Part shown: piece by piece, positions 1-5,914 of the stretch
Numbering within the stretch: position 1 is the stretch's first letter
Layout: each line of letters begins with the position of its first letter
Origin: Thermacetogenium sp. UBA4966
GTDB lineage: Bacteria > Bacillota > DSM-12270 > Thermacetogeniales > Thermacetogeniaceae
Direction: 5' to 3'
Assembly (NCBI GenBank): GCA_002397275.1
Contig: DHAA01000112.1
Location: 10,111 to 16,123 of the forward strand
Length of the DNA stretch: 6,013 nt
The notes under the pieces: generated by a model
Told to the model about the DNA's origin: nothing
The model's database searches: none
The model's input: only the letters and a program-made list of their open reading frames with translations
Made by a program: the position numbers and the translations under genes

Positions 1-208
1 AAGCAGACCCAATCAGGATTGGCGCTGCCATAACTTTGGCCAGGAGCTCGTCCAATACATAGAGACAGGTCTGCAGCAGACAACGGGGCGGTTGGAAACG
101 GGCCTCAATCCGCCGCCTGATGAATACGAACATCAGCAGATCCGGCTGCTGCTGCTGCGCGAGTTCATCAGACAGATGGGCACGCACTTTCTCTATAAAG
201 GAGTGTAA
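1..208 (+). CDS. 3' end of an upstream type III effector gene, probably csx10/Cas5-like (partial)
   Basis: An open frame enters from the left edge (codons from base 2) and gives 68 residues before TAA at 206-208. The visible part is a helical C-terminal tail: NFGQELVQYIETGLQQ, then a Pro-rich turn (LNPPPDEYEH), then a hydrophobic-basic helix (IRLLLLREFIRQM) ending in FLYKGV. No RAMP glycine loop or catalytic motif is visible, so the family cannot be read from sequence. It is co-directional with the next gene, and the Shine-Dalgarno of that gene (AAAGGAG, 197-203) lies inside its last codons, so the two are in one operon. In III-D loci the gene before the small subunit is commonly the Cas5-like csx10; that identity is inferred from position. 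It could also be a Cas7 or the end of Cas10. That it is coding is much surer than its name. Confidence 0.6.
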   Translation, partial: SRPNQDWRCHNFGQELVQYIETGLQQTTGRLETGLNPPPDEYEHQQIRLLLLREFIRQMGTHFLYKGV

Positions 209-211
209 AAA

Positions 212-628
212 ATGAGTCTAACCGGACCGCAGGTTAAGTGGATAACCCTGCTGAGCGACAACCGGCTCTATAAGGAAGCGGTAGAGTATGTCGAGCGGTT
301 GCGTGAAATGCCTGAGAACAGTCAGCTTAACGGCCTGATGTCCTATGCGCGCGACTACGACGAGCTCTCCAAGTTCGTCAAGCATCAGGAAAGCAAGGAC
401 ACTTCCTCTGTAAATGAAAAGTTTTATAGGGGTATTTCCGGTGCGCTGAGAGGCCTGAAAGTCCGAATCAAGGAATGCAATCTGATTCCCGAGGATCTGA
501 GCAAGAAAGAAAGCCGCCAATTGTCGAAGGAAATCGAAGGCAGACTGGCTTTCGAATACATCCGTCACCTGGTCGCAGCCGCTTTGCTGAAGAATGCGGA
601 GCAGGCCGCGCAGGGCGGAAGGAGGTAA
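212..628 (+). CDS. cas11: Small subunit of the type III effector (Cas11/Csm2-like), tentative
   Basis: A 138-residue, charged, almost entirely helical protein with no enzyme motif. Visible blocks are an N-terminal helical part (KWITLLSDNRLYKEAVEYVERL), a middle part with KFYRGISGALRGLKVRI, a basic-acidic linker (LSKKESRQLSKEIEG), and a hydrophobic C-terminal helix (FEYIRHLVAAALL). Size, helicity and position just before two cas7 genes fit the small subunit. In type III complexes that subunit stacks along the belly of the Cas7 filament and helps hold the crRNA-target duplex. The KFYxxI and FExIxxLVAA patterns recall Csm2-like proteins more than Cmr5, but similarity is weak and the call rests largely on context. 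The ATG at 212 has AAAGGAG eight bases upstream, overlapping the end of the previous gene. Its stop (626-628) lies inside the Shine-Dalgarno region of the next gene, suggesting coupled translation. Confidence 0.6.
   Translation: MSLTGPQVKWITLLSDNRLYKEAVEYVERLREMPENSQLNGLMSYARDYDELSKFVKHQESKDTSSVNEKFYRGISGALRGLKVRIKECNLIPEDLSKKESRQLSKEIEGRLAFEYIRHLVAAALLKNAEQAAQGGRR
619..626 (+). promoter_or_regulatory. Strong Shine-Dalgarno that decides a TTG start
   Basis: AAGGAGGT is an essentially perfect anti-SD match, ending six bases before TTG at 633. It straddles the stop of the small-subunit gene (TAA 626-628), so a ribosome finishing that gene is well placed to reinitiate on the cas7 gene. It argues against the upstream in-frame ATG at 594, which has no comparable site. 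Confidence 0.75.
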
Positions 629-632
629 TCGC

Positions 633-1484
633 TTGGTTGGCATTGAGCGCCGATATCTTTTCAAGGGAGTGTTGGTTTTGGATAGCGCCCTGCACATCGG
701 CGGGGGGGACGATCTGGCGTCCGTCACCGACGCCGCGGTGGTCCGTACTCCGGCCGGAACGCCATATATACCCGGTTCCAGTTTCAAGGGGGCTTTCCGC
801 AGCACGGTGGAGAAAATAGCCGGCGCTGTCGGCGGTATCCGCACTTGCTGCCTCGACCCGGACGACGATTTCTGCATCGGGCCGGTGGGCGGCGGCCGGC
901 AACTGGCCTTCAGCCGTGACGAGGAGAGGCCGAAAAGCGACCGGCAGTTTGTGAAGATGGTCACCGCAAGGCTGTGCGACACCTGTATCCTCTTCGGATC
1001 TCCCTACCTGGCATCGCGCATCGCCTTCAGCGACCTCTACTTGGTTAGCGGTGAAAGCGCCTATACCCAGGTACGGGACGGCGTGGGCATCGATCGCGAC
1101 AGCGAACGCGCGGTCGATAATATAAAGTATGACTACGAGACAGTGGCGCCGGGCGCAGGTTTTGAAGCGGAGATCATGCTGTTGAACCCCAGCCGCAAGG
1201 ATCTCTTCCTGACCTGCATCGGGCTTCAGGAGTACCTGTCCGGCTTCGGCAGCCTCGGCGGCATGAGATCGCGGGGCCTGGGGCGGTGCCGGCTGGCTGA
1301 TCTGTCTGTCTATGAGCTGGACCTGAGCGATGAAAACAGGTGTATCGAGAATCTCAGGAACTACCTGCTCGAGACCGAGCCGGAAAAAAAGATGCGCCGG
1401 ATCGGGCCGGCCGCTGCCTTCATCAAGGAACAGATACTCGGCTACCTGGAAGGAGAGGGAAGCGATGCTCAAACGGTTGGTTAA
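633..1484 (+). CDS. cas7: Csm3-like Cas7 RAMP protein, probable target-RNA nuclease (first backbone subunit)
   Basis: A 283-residue Cas7-group RAMP protein. Csm3-type proteins form the filament that binds crRNA and cut target RNA every 6 nt with an aspartate on a flexible loop. Signatures in order: LHIGGGDD (20-27), D33 in SVTDAAVVR at the place of the Csm3 catalytic Asp, YIPGSSFKGAFRS (45-57), Cys72/73, Cys81 and C115-D-T-C118 followed by LFGSP as a likely zinc site, IAFSDLYL, VRDGVGIDRDSE, then the glycine-rich LGGMRSRGLGR loop near the C-terminus. Both the signatures and the length fit Csm3. The start is taken as TTG at 633 because AAGGAGGT (619-626) lies six bases upstream and the fold begins at once (ERRYLFKGVLVLDS). 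The in-frame ATG at 594 would add a basic, unconserved extension lying inside the previous gene. The gene overlaps the next one by 20 bases. The Cas7 assignment is firm; the catalytic role is inferred from D33. Confidence 0.9.
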   Translation: MVGIERRYLFKGVLVLDSALHIGGGDDLASVTDAAVVRTPAGTPYIPGSSFKGAFRSTVEKIAGAVGGIRTCCLDPDDDFCIGPVGGGRQLAFSRDEERPKSDRQFVKMVTARLCDTCILFGSPYLASRIAFSDLYLVSGESAYTQVRDGVGIDRDSERAVDNIKYDYETVAPGAGFEAEIMLLNPSRKDLFLTCIGLQEYLSGFGSLGGMRSRGLGRCRLADLSVYELDLSDENRCIENLRNYLLETEPEKKMRRIGPAAAFIKEQILGYLEGEGSDAQTVG

Positions 1485-2439
1485 CGAGGCGAGGGTGCCG
1501 GTGGTGATCGAAAACAGGGGCCCTTTGCTGATCAAGTCCGGTTTCGCCACGGTCACCGGCCCGGATATGGCGCCCGTAGTCGTCCAGCGCAACAACAGGT
1601 ATGAGGAATATATTCCCGGCAGTTCGCTCAAGGGCGCCCTGCGCAGCCACTTCGAGCGGGTTGCCGCCTCGCTGGCCGGGGGACGCGATATTGTGTGCGA
1701 TCCGTTCGCCAGGTACGAACGAGGGCGCGCTCCGAACAATGTCAACTGCGGCAACAGGTTTCAGGAAGAAAAGAAGAGACATGACAAAGACAAGAACGCC
1801 TGCAGGCCGCCGAACAATGAAGAGGCCTACAGGAGGTCATGCCCCGCCTGCCGCTTGTTTGGCTCTACCTGGTTTATCGGCAGACTGTCGATCAACGACG
1901 CCTACCTGGCGCCTGAGAGCAGGGCCAGGAGAGAGCGCCGCGACGGGGTGGGCATTGATCGCCTGACCGGCGGCTCGAGTGCCACCGCTAAATTCGATCT
2001 GGAAGTGGTGGGCGCGGGCGCCAGGTTTGAGACCGAGGTCCAGTTGCGCAACTTCGAGTGCTGGCAGCTGGGAGCGCTGTTCATGCTGCTGGAAGACCTG
2101 CGGGACGGATTTATCCGGCTCGGTTCCGGCCGCTCCAGGGGTCTCGGCGACGTCGCCTGCGATTATACGAGAGCGGATGTCTACCGTATTGGGCAGACAC
2201 CGCCAGGCGTGTCGGATTGCCAGATACCCGGTCTCGGCTGTTATCTGAGTGACGGCGCCTACGGTACCGAGGCCGACGATCTGCTGGACGTAGGGAAGGA
2301 CGGCATGCCTGACCCTGAACAGTGCGGGGTCAGGAGCCGCCGGCGCTTTGAAGGGGAGCGGCTGCAGCGCCTGCGCAGTCTGGCCGTCGCCCGGTTCACC
2401 TCCCGGATCGCCGCTTATGACGAATTGGAGAGGGCCTGA
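1465..2439 (+). CDS. cas7: Csm3-like Cas7 RAMP protein, second backbone subunit, with a charged Cys-rich insert
   Basis: A 324-residue Cas7-group protein paralogous to the one before it. In order: VPVVIENRGPLLIKSG (first RAMP strand), D34 in GPDMAPVVVQ aligned with the Csm3 RNase Asp, EYIPGSSLKGALRSHFE (48-64), then a roughly 45-residue charged insert rich in Arg, Lys and Asn with Cys78, Cys95 and Cys113, leading into C126-P-A-C129-RLFGS, a likely zinc site. After this come RLSINDAYL, RRDGVGIDRLTG, a FETEVQLRNFE strand and the glycine-rich RLGSGRSRGLGD loop. A C-terminal tail of about 90 residues with no recognised motif follows (ends AAYDELERA). The start at ATG 1465 is supported by AGGAGAGGG at 1451-1459 and by the previous paralogue, which also begins just before its first strand; an in-frame upstream extension would be buried in the preceding gene. 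Probable role: crRNA-binding filament subunit and second target-RNA cutting site. Confidence 0.88.
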   Translation: MLKRLVNEARVPVVIENRGPLLIKSGFATVTGPDMAPVVVQRNNRYEEYIPGSSLKGALRSHFERVAASLAGGRDIVCDPFARYERGRAPNNVNCGNRFQEEKKRHDKDKNACRPPNNEEAYRRSCPACRLFGSTWFIGRLSINDAYLAPESRARRERRDGVGIDRLTGGSSATAKFDLEVVGAGARFETEVQLRNFECWQLGALFMLLEDLRDGFIRLGSGRSRGLGDVACDYTRADVYRIGQTPPGVSDCQIPGLGCYLSDGAYGTEADDLLDVGKDGMPDPEQCGVRSRRRFEGERLQRLRSLAVARFTSRIAAYDELERA

Positions 2440-2440
2440 G

Positions 2441-3034
2441 ATGGAGAAGCAGGGAGGTGGAGTCGTGCCTGAAATCATAATGTATGGCGTGGCCGAAAGC
2501 CTGCAGAAGATGCTGCAGCCTCTGTTGCAGATCGGGAGCGAGGGTAGTGTCATGCTGCAGCGATTGCCTCAGGCGACGGCTGCCGAGGGGGAAGAGTTCA
2601 CTCTGTTCGGCAGGCGCCGGCAGGAAGTGGATTATGAGAACTGGCAGGAGGGACGTATTTTCTGCCGGGAATACGAATTGCGCTGGCGTCGTCTCCAAGG
2701 CGGCTATCGCCTGGTGTACACGGGTATCCGCGGCAGCGAGCCGTCAGGCCTGCAGCCCGCGGATTTGAGTCCGGAGTTGTGCGAGGTCAGAGACCGGGAA
2801 TATGAGCTGTGGGGCGTCCGTCTTGATAATCTGGAGCGCCTGGGGATAGAGAAGCCGCCCGGCCTTTCGGCTTTCTTTGAGGTGCGGATCCCGCGCCCGC
2901 TCTTCTATCCCGTGCCCGGAGACTGGTATGCCGCCGCCTTGCTGGTGCGTGAATACTATTCACGGGAGACCGGCGGCCTGGCGCACCACCGTTATCTCGG
3001 CCTGCGCCAGGTAGCGGCGCCGCGGGGAGCATGA
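2441..3034 (+). CDS. csx19: Probable Csx19 (III-D-associated protein, TIGR03984-like)
   Basis: A 197-residue protein with no catalytic motif. The pattern recalls Csx19: an early FTLFGRRRQEV segment, then GRIFCREYELRWRR with GGYRLVYTGI, a central REYELWGVRLD, a FFEVRIPRPLFYPVP strand, and the closing segment LLVREYYSRETGG followed by HHRYLGLRQV. That last segment resembles the closing V-R-x-Y plus R-x-x-G-L signature I remember for the family. Csx19 occurs with III-D loci and is a structural subunit of the fused III-D variant complex; it has no known enzyme activity. Sitting exactly between two cas7 genes and the TIGR03986-type RAMP supports the call. The start at ATG 2441 has GGAGAGGG at 2427-2434 and follows the previous stop by one base. 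A longer in-frame reading from 2348 is only overlap with the cas7 tail. The identification rests on remembered family pattern and context, not on alignment. Confidence 0.65.
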   Translation: MEKQGGGVVPEIIMYGVAESLQKMLQPLLQIGSEGSVMLQRLPQATAAEGEEFTLFGRRRQEVDYENWQEGRIFCREYELRWRRLQGGYRLVYTGIRGSEPSGLQPADLSPELCEVRDREYELWGVRLDNLERLGIEKPPGLSAFFEVRIPRPLFYPVPGDWYAAALLVREYYSRETGGLAHHRYLGLRQVAAPRGA

Positions 3035-3104
3035 GCCGGGGGCGCCTGGCCCAAGTGAAGAGCAGCGGAATTCAGCTCCACATCTGCTGCCGATCATAGT
3101 ATAC

Positions 3105-3112
3105 AAGGAGGT
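3105..3112 (+). promoter_or_regulatory. Shine-Dalgarno for the TIGR03986-type RAMP gene
   Basis: AAGGAGGT lies seven bases before ATG 3120 and four bases before GTG 3117. The spacing favours the ATG. This gene has its own strong ribosome site and an 85-base gap upstream, unlike the overlapping genes before it, so it is probably initiated independently rather than by coupling. Confidence 0.6.
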
Positions 3113-3119
3113 CAGTGTG

Positions 3120-4220
3120 ATGAACCCTTACGATTTTGTGCCTGTCGACCGCGACAGGCCGCCGCAGCGCAGGCCTTACCGCCCGCACAATCTGACTGAG
3201 GGACTGTCGGGCCGGCTGCAGTGCAGGATCACGGCCGAGTCGCCGCTGTTCATCCCGGAATACAAAGGCGGGCGCGCGCAGCTGCGAGAAGTGAAGAGAT
3301 TTTTGACGAACAGCGAGGGCCGGGAGATCATCCCGGGCAGTTCCCTGAAGGGCCTGTTCCGCAGCCTGGTGGAGACCGTGGGGCCGGGCTGCTGGCTGTT
3401 ATTCGGGCGCGGCAACTGCAGCGGCGAATATCGGGACTTTGAGGAGCGCATAAATTTTGACTATCATAACAAGCTGCACGATGCCTTTTACAGATGTAAT
3501 GATCTGAAGAGTCTCTGCCCTGCCTGCCGGTTGTTTGGCGTGATCAACGGCAGAAACTGTAGTTATGGGGGCAATGTGACATTTTCTGATGCAGTCTGCG
3601 TTGAGCGCCGCGAGCATGATCCGGTTTATACTATTATTCTGAGCGCCCCCAAGCCGCGCCATGAAAGCTGGTATTTGACCGGCGAAGATAACGGTAACGG
3701 CAGAACTGTGGCGGGGAGAAAATACTACTATCATATGAGCGATATAGCCACTGCCGGAGAGTACCTGCCGCGCAACAGCGATAAGCCCCAGAACCAATAC
3801 ATCAAGCCGCTGAATACTGGCAGCGTCTTTGAATTCGAAGCCAGCTTCAACAACATTGACGACGATGACCTCAACCTGTTGCTGTACGCTCTTTTCCTGG
3901 AGCCGGGGCTGAGGCACAAGTTGGGGAACGCCAAGCCGGCAGGGTTGGGCAGCGTGCTCATCGAGCCCCTGCGGCTGGAAATCTTCGATATGGACAGCCG
4001 CTACCGGGGAGGCGACTGGAAGCGTACGCTGCAAGGCGAGCCCCTGACCGCGGATATCAGGGAACGAACCTCCGTCTATAGAGACGATAGCGGCCCGGCG
4101 ATCAGCGCCCTGCGGCGCATCTGGCAGTGGCCGCCGCTCCCGGTTAATTTCTCATATCCCGGATATAGGTGGTTCAAGGACAACCCCCGGCGAACCATGG
4201 CCGAATTCAACAGCGAATAG
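3120..4220 (+). CDS. Cas7-like RAMP protein of the TIGR03986 type (III-D terminal, insertion-bearing Cas7)
   Basis: A 366-residue RAMP protein. It opens with the family-typical NPYDFVPV (2-9), followed by LSGRLQCRITAESPLFI (29-45), EIIPGSSLKGLFRSLVE (69-85), a cysteine-containing segment (C91, C100, C126), C133-P-A-C136-RLFG as a likely zinc site, NVTFSDAV, the characteristic APKPRHESWYL (176-186), GRKYYYH (199-205), and a glycine-rich KLGNAKPAGLGSV loop. The combination of NPYxFVP, PKPxxxSxYL and GRKYYxH is why TIGR03986 is preferred over Csm3 or Csm5. The loop between the first strand and the IPGSS motif (46-68) lacks the Csm3-type aspartate, so this subunit may bind crRNA or target without cutting; this is inference. 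ATG 3120 lies seven bases after AAGGAGGT (3105-3112). The GTG at 3117 is the alternative and would add one residue. A gap of 85 bases separates it from csx19. Confidence 0.85.
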   Translation: MNPYDFVPVDRDRPPQRRPYRPHNLTEGLSGRLQCRITAESPLFIPEYKGGRAQLREVKRFLTNSEGREIIPGSSLKGLFRSLVETVGPGCWLLFGRGNCSGEYRDFEERINFDYHNKLHDAFYRCNDLKSLCPACRLFGVINGRNCSYGGNVTFSDAVCVERREHDPVYTIILSAPKPRHESWYLTGEDNGNGRTVAGRKYYYHMSDIATAGEYLPRNSDKPQNQYIKPLNTGSVFEFEASFNNIDDDDLNLLLYALFLEPGLRHKLGNAKPAGLGSVLIEPLRLEIFDMDSRYRGGDWKRTLQGEPLTADIRERTSVYRDDSGPAISALRRIWQWPPLPVNFSYPGYRWFKDNPRRTMAEFNSE

Positions 4221-4270
4221 TGTGGCAAGAGTGACTTAACTTAAATGGAAAGCGGGGTGCAATATAGTCG

Positions 4271-5554
4271 ATGGAAGCGATCAGCTTTCTTGGAGTACCG
4301 AGGCCGCGGCAGAACAAGGAGACAGGCCTGATGGAAGAGGGCCGGTACATGGATGTAATCTATTGTTGGCGACGGCAGAACAACGAAGTCAGCGAGTATA
4401 CCACCTGCCTGTTTCCCTTGGCGCTATGCGAATTTTTCAAGCCGGAGCGCCTGCATCTCTTCGTTACGGCAGAGGCCGACAGACATTCGCACTGCAGAGA
4501 GATAGAGAGAGCGGTGGGGCGCCGTCTGAACAAGGTGTTGATCAGCGACGGAAATTCCGAAGAACAGCTCTGGGAGATATTTCAGAAGGTGACGGATACT
4601 GTACAAGCCGGAAGCGAAGTTGTCTTCGACATCACGCACGGGTTCCGCTCCTTGCCGCTGGTGGTTTTTTTGGCGGTCGCCTACCTGTGCCAGGTCAAGC
4701 AGATTAAATTGCATCGGGTCGTCTATGGCAACTTCGAGGCGCGTGATAAAGAAACCAACAGAGCGCCTGTTTTTGACCTCACCTCTTTCGTCGTGCTGCT
4801 GGACTGGCTGACCGGCGTTAAAACCCTGCGCCAGCGGGATGACGCTGAACAATTGGCCGATCTGCTGAGCAGCAGGCATAGCTCCTGCTGGAGTAACGAT
4901 TCCCCACTCGCCGAAGATATCAAACCCAGGCAACTAGAGAAACTGAGCGGCGCCCTGCGTAAGCTATCGTATGCTCTGCAATTGTCACGCCCTGTAGAGG
5001 TGATGAAGCAGGCCGGCCAGCTCAAGAAAAAACTGGTTGAGGCCCGCCCAGAGGTGGAACAGCTTTCCAAGCCCTTTGCCGTGTTGCTGCAGGACATCGA
5101 AACCGAATACAATCCCTATGCCTTGCCGCAGCCGAGCCGCCTGACCAAAGAGAATCTGTCGCTGCAGCTGGCCCTGATCCAACGCTATGCCTCACGGGGG
5201 TTAGCCATGCAGGCCGTCAGCCTGGCCAGAGAATGGCTTGTTTCCTTTGTCATGCTGGAACAGGATCCGGAACACTGGCTGTCGATCGATGGCCGAAGGC
5301 CTGTCGAATCAAAATTGAGCTCGGGAGCTCAAAAATTGCAGTCAGGCCCGGAACATATGCCACAGCAACCTCAGGGGACCGGCCTGAAAACCGAACAGCC
5401 GCTCAGTAAAGAGATCCTCAATGCTTGGGGCGAGATCAGCCAGCTGCGCAACGACATCGACCACTGTGGCCTGAGAGAAAATCCGCGGCCTACCGGCAGT
5501 ATCATGAAAGCCGTCAAACGCCTTCCGGAGAAACTGCAAAACTTGCTCGGTTAA
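4271..5554 (+). CDS. csx2: Csx2/Csx1-family CARF-HEPN ribonuclease (TIGR02221-like)
   Basis: A 427-residue ancillary type III effector. The N-terminal CARF part (about 1-185) begins MEAISFLG, has LHLFVTAEAD (61-70), and carries the family hallmark VVFDITHGFRSLPLVVFLAV (117-136). A helical middle follows (LSLQLALIQRYASRG, then AVSLAREWLVSF, 297-326). The C-terminal HEPN active site is R393-N-D-I-D-H398, an R-x4-H motif in the usual QLRN context. Such proteins dimerise, bind the cyclic oligoadenylate made by target-activated Cas10 in the CARF domain, and cut RNA non-specifically with HEPN. Which ring size is bound cannot be read here. ATG 4271 is forced as the earliest start because an in-frame TAG sits at 4265-4267; the ribosome site is weak (GGGG at 4254-4257, 13 bases away), which may keep this potentially toxic enzyme low. 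Residues 345-378 form a polar Gly/Pro/Gln/Ser-rich linker just before the HEPN motif. There is a 50-base gap to the previous gene, same direction. Confidence 0.92.
   Translation: MEAISFLGVPRPRQNKETGLMEEGRYMDVIYCWRRQNNEVSEYTTCLFPLALCEFFKPERLHLFVTAEADRHSHCREIERAVGRRLNKVLISDGNSEEQLWEIFQKVTDTVQAGSEVVFDITHGFRSLPLVVFLAVAYLCQVKQIKLHRVVYGNFEARDKETNRAPVFDLTSFVVLLDWLTGVKTLRQRDDAEQLADLLSSRHSSCWSNDSPLAEDIKPRQLEKLSGALRKLSYALQLSRPVEVMKQAGQLKKKLVEARPEVEQLSKPFAVLLQDIETEYNPYALPQPSRLTKENLSLQLALIQRYASRGLAMQAVSLAREWLVSFVMLEQDPEHWLSIDGRRPVESKLSSGAQKLQSGPEHMPQQPQGTGLKTEQPLSKEILNAWGEISQLRNDIDHCGLRENPRPTGSIMKAVKRLPEKLQNLLG
5315..5332 (+). repeat. Perfect 8-bp inverted repeat inside the csx2 gene
   Basis: TTGAGCTC, two bases, then GAGCTCAA form a perfect palindrome with a 2-base centre; as RNA it would be a seven-pair stem with a CGGG loop. 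It lies in the codons of the polar linker before the HEPN motif. Read on the minus strand the stem is followed by ATTTT, so it looks slightly terminator-like in that direction, but no gene there would need it. Confidence 0.5.
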
Positions 5555-5600
5555 CGTTTCCTGATAGGCTACAAGCGGGATAAGGCGCCGATATCAACGG
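5555..5600 (+). other. Short intergenic stretch after csx2
   Basis: No gene or clear terminator is seen between the csx2 stop and the first copy of the 63-bp repeat. A 4-bp stem (GCCG 5587-5590 with CGGC 5598-5601) has no following T-run, so transcription from the cas operon may continue towards the array. Confidence 0.4.
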
Positions 5601-5663
5601 CTTGCGGCGAAAGCGTTTCAAAAGGTTGCAATGGAAATAGCAGCCCCGATTGATAGGGGATTG
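5601..5663 (+). repeat. Upstream copy of a 63-bp repeat containing a degenerate CRISPR repeat
   Basis: This segment aligns without gaps to 5887-5949, with 52 of 63 positions identical by hand count. Nine of the eleven differences are transitions. Its last 22 bases (5642-5663, ending CCCCGATTGATAGGGGATTG) are identical to the CRISPR repeat core downstream. The first 28 bases lie outside the repeat unit, so the duplication covers leader end plus repeat, not the repeat alone. It is followed by AAGAAGG, making ATTGAAG, which resembles the 3' handle of many type III repeats. The spacing to the next copy (286 bases) is not that of a repeat-spacer unit, so it is a solitary, diverged copy. Confidence 0.75.
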
Positions 5664-5914
5664 AAGAAGGGATTTATTACTAATAGGCGAAGTAATATTA
5701 ATAGCAGATAATATGTGAAAGGGTCAAAAAGGGGGGTATATTATCCAATATTGAGAGATAGAGAGATAGCGGGAGGATACAGGAGAATGAGGGAGATAAA
5801 CAGGGGTAGAATTATTGGTGAAACAGACAGAAATGCGGTTTATTATGTAAACTACGAGGGTATTATCCAAAACGGTGGTGGGAACCCTTGCGGTGAAAGC
5901 ATTTCAAAGGGCCG
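5664..5914 (+). promoter_or_regulatory. CRISPR leader-like region
   Basis: Composition changes sharply here from GC-rich coding sequence to AT-rich and purine-rich sequence with short repeats. It lies directly upstream of the first properly spaced CRISPR repeat, on the side where a leader belongs if repeats are read with the GATTG end last. Visible elements are an inverted repeat TATTACT/AGTAATA (5675-5681 and 5691-5697), TAATAG twice (5681, 5699), a tandem GAGAGATA pair (5753-5768), and TATTATCCAA twice (5739-5748 and 5861-5870). The last 28 bases are the leader-end half of the second 63-bp copy. No clean promoter could be assigned. A 74-codon GTG-initiated reading frame at 5715-5939 has no ribosome site and runs into the repeat, so I do not treat it as a gene. 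Confidence 0.5.

Noticed and set aside
594..632. ATG 594 as the start of the first cas7 gene
   Set aside because: It lies inside the small-subunit gene, adds an Arg-rich unconserved extension, and TTG 633 has a near-perfect Shine-Dalgarno at the right distance.
1330..1464. N-terminal extension of the second cas7 gene upstream of ATG 1465
   Set aside because: It overlaps the first cas7 gene by over 130 bases, and ATG 1465 has AGGAGAGGG upstream and starts just before the first RAMP strand.
468..1754. Long minus-strand open frame opposite the small subunit and first two cas7 genes
   Set aside because: It is antisense to genes with clear RAMP motifs, its product shows no recognisable domain, and GC-rich coding DNA readily gives open complementary frames.
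4263..4268. TATAGT as a -10 box for csx2
   Set aside because: It lies three bases before the ATG, so the transcript would start inside the gene, and there is no good -35 at 16-18 bases.
5587..5601. GCCG/CGGC stem as a terminator for the operon
   Set aside because: Only four base pairs and no T-run follows.
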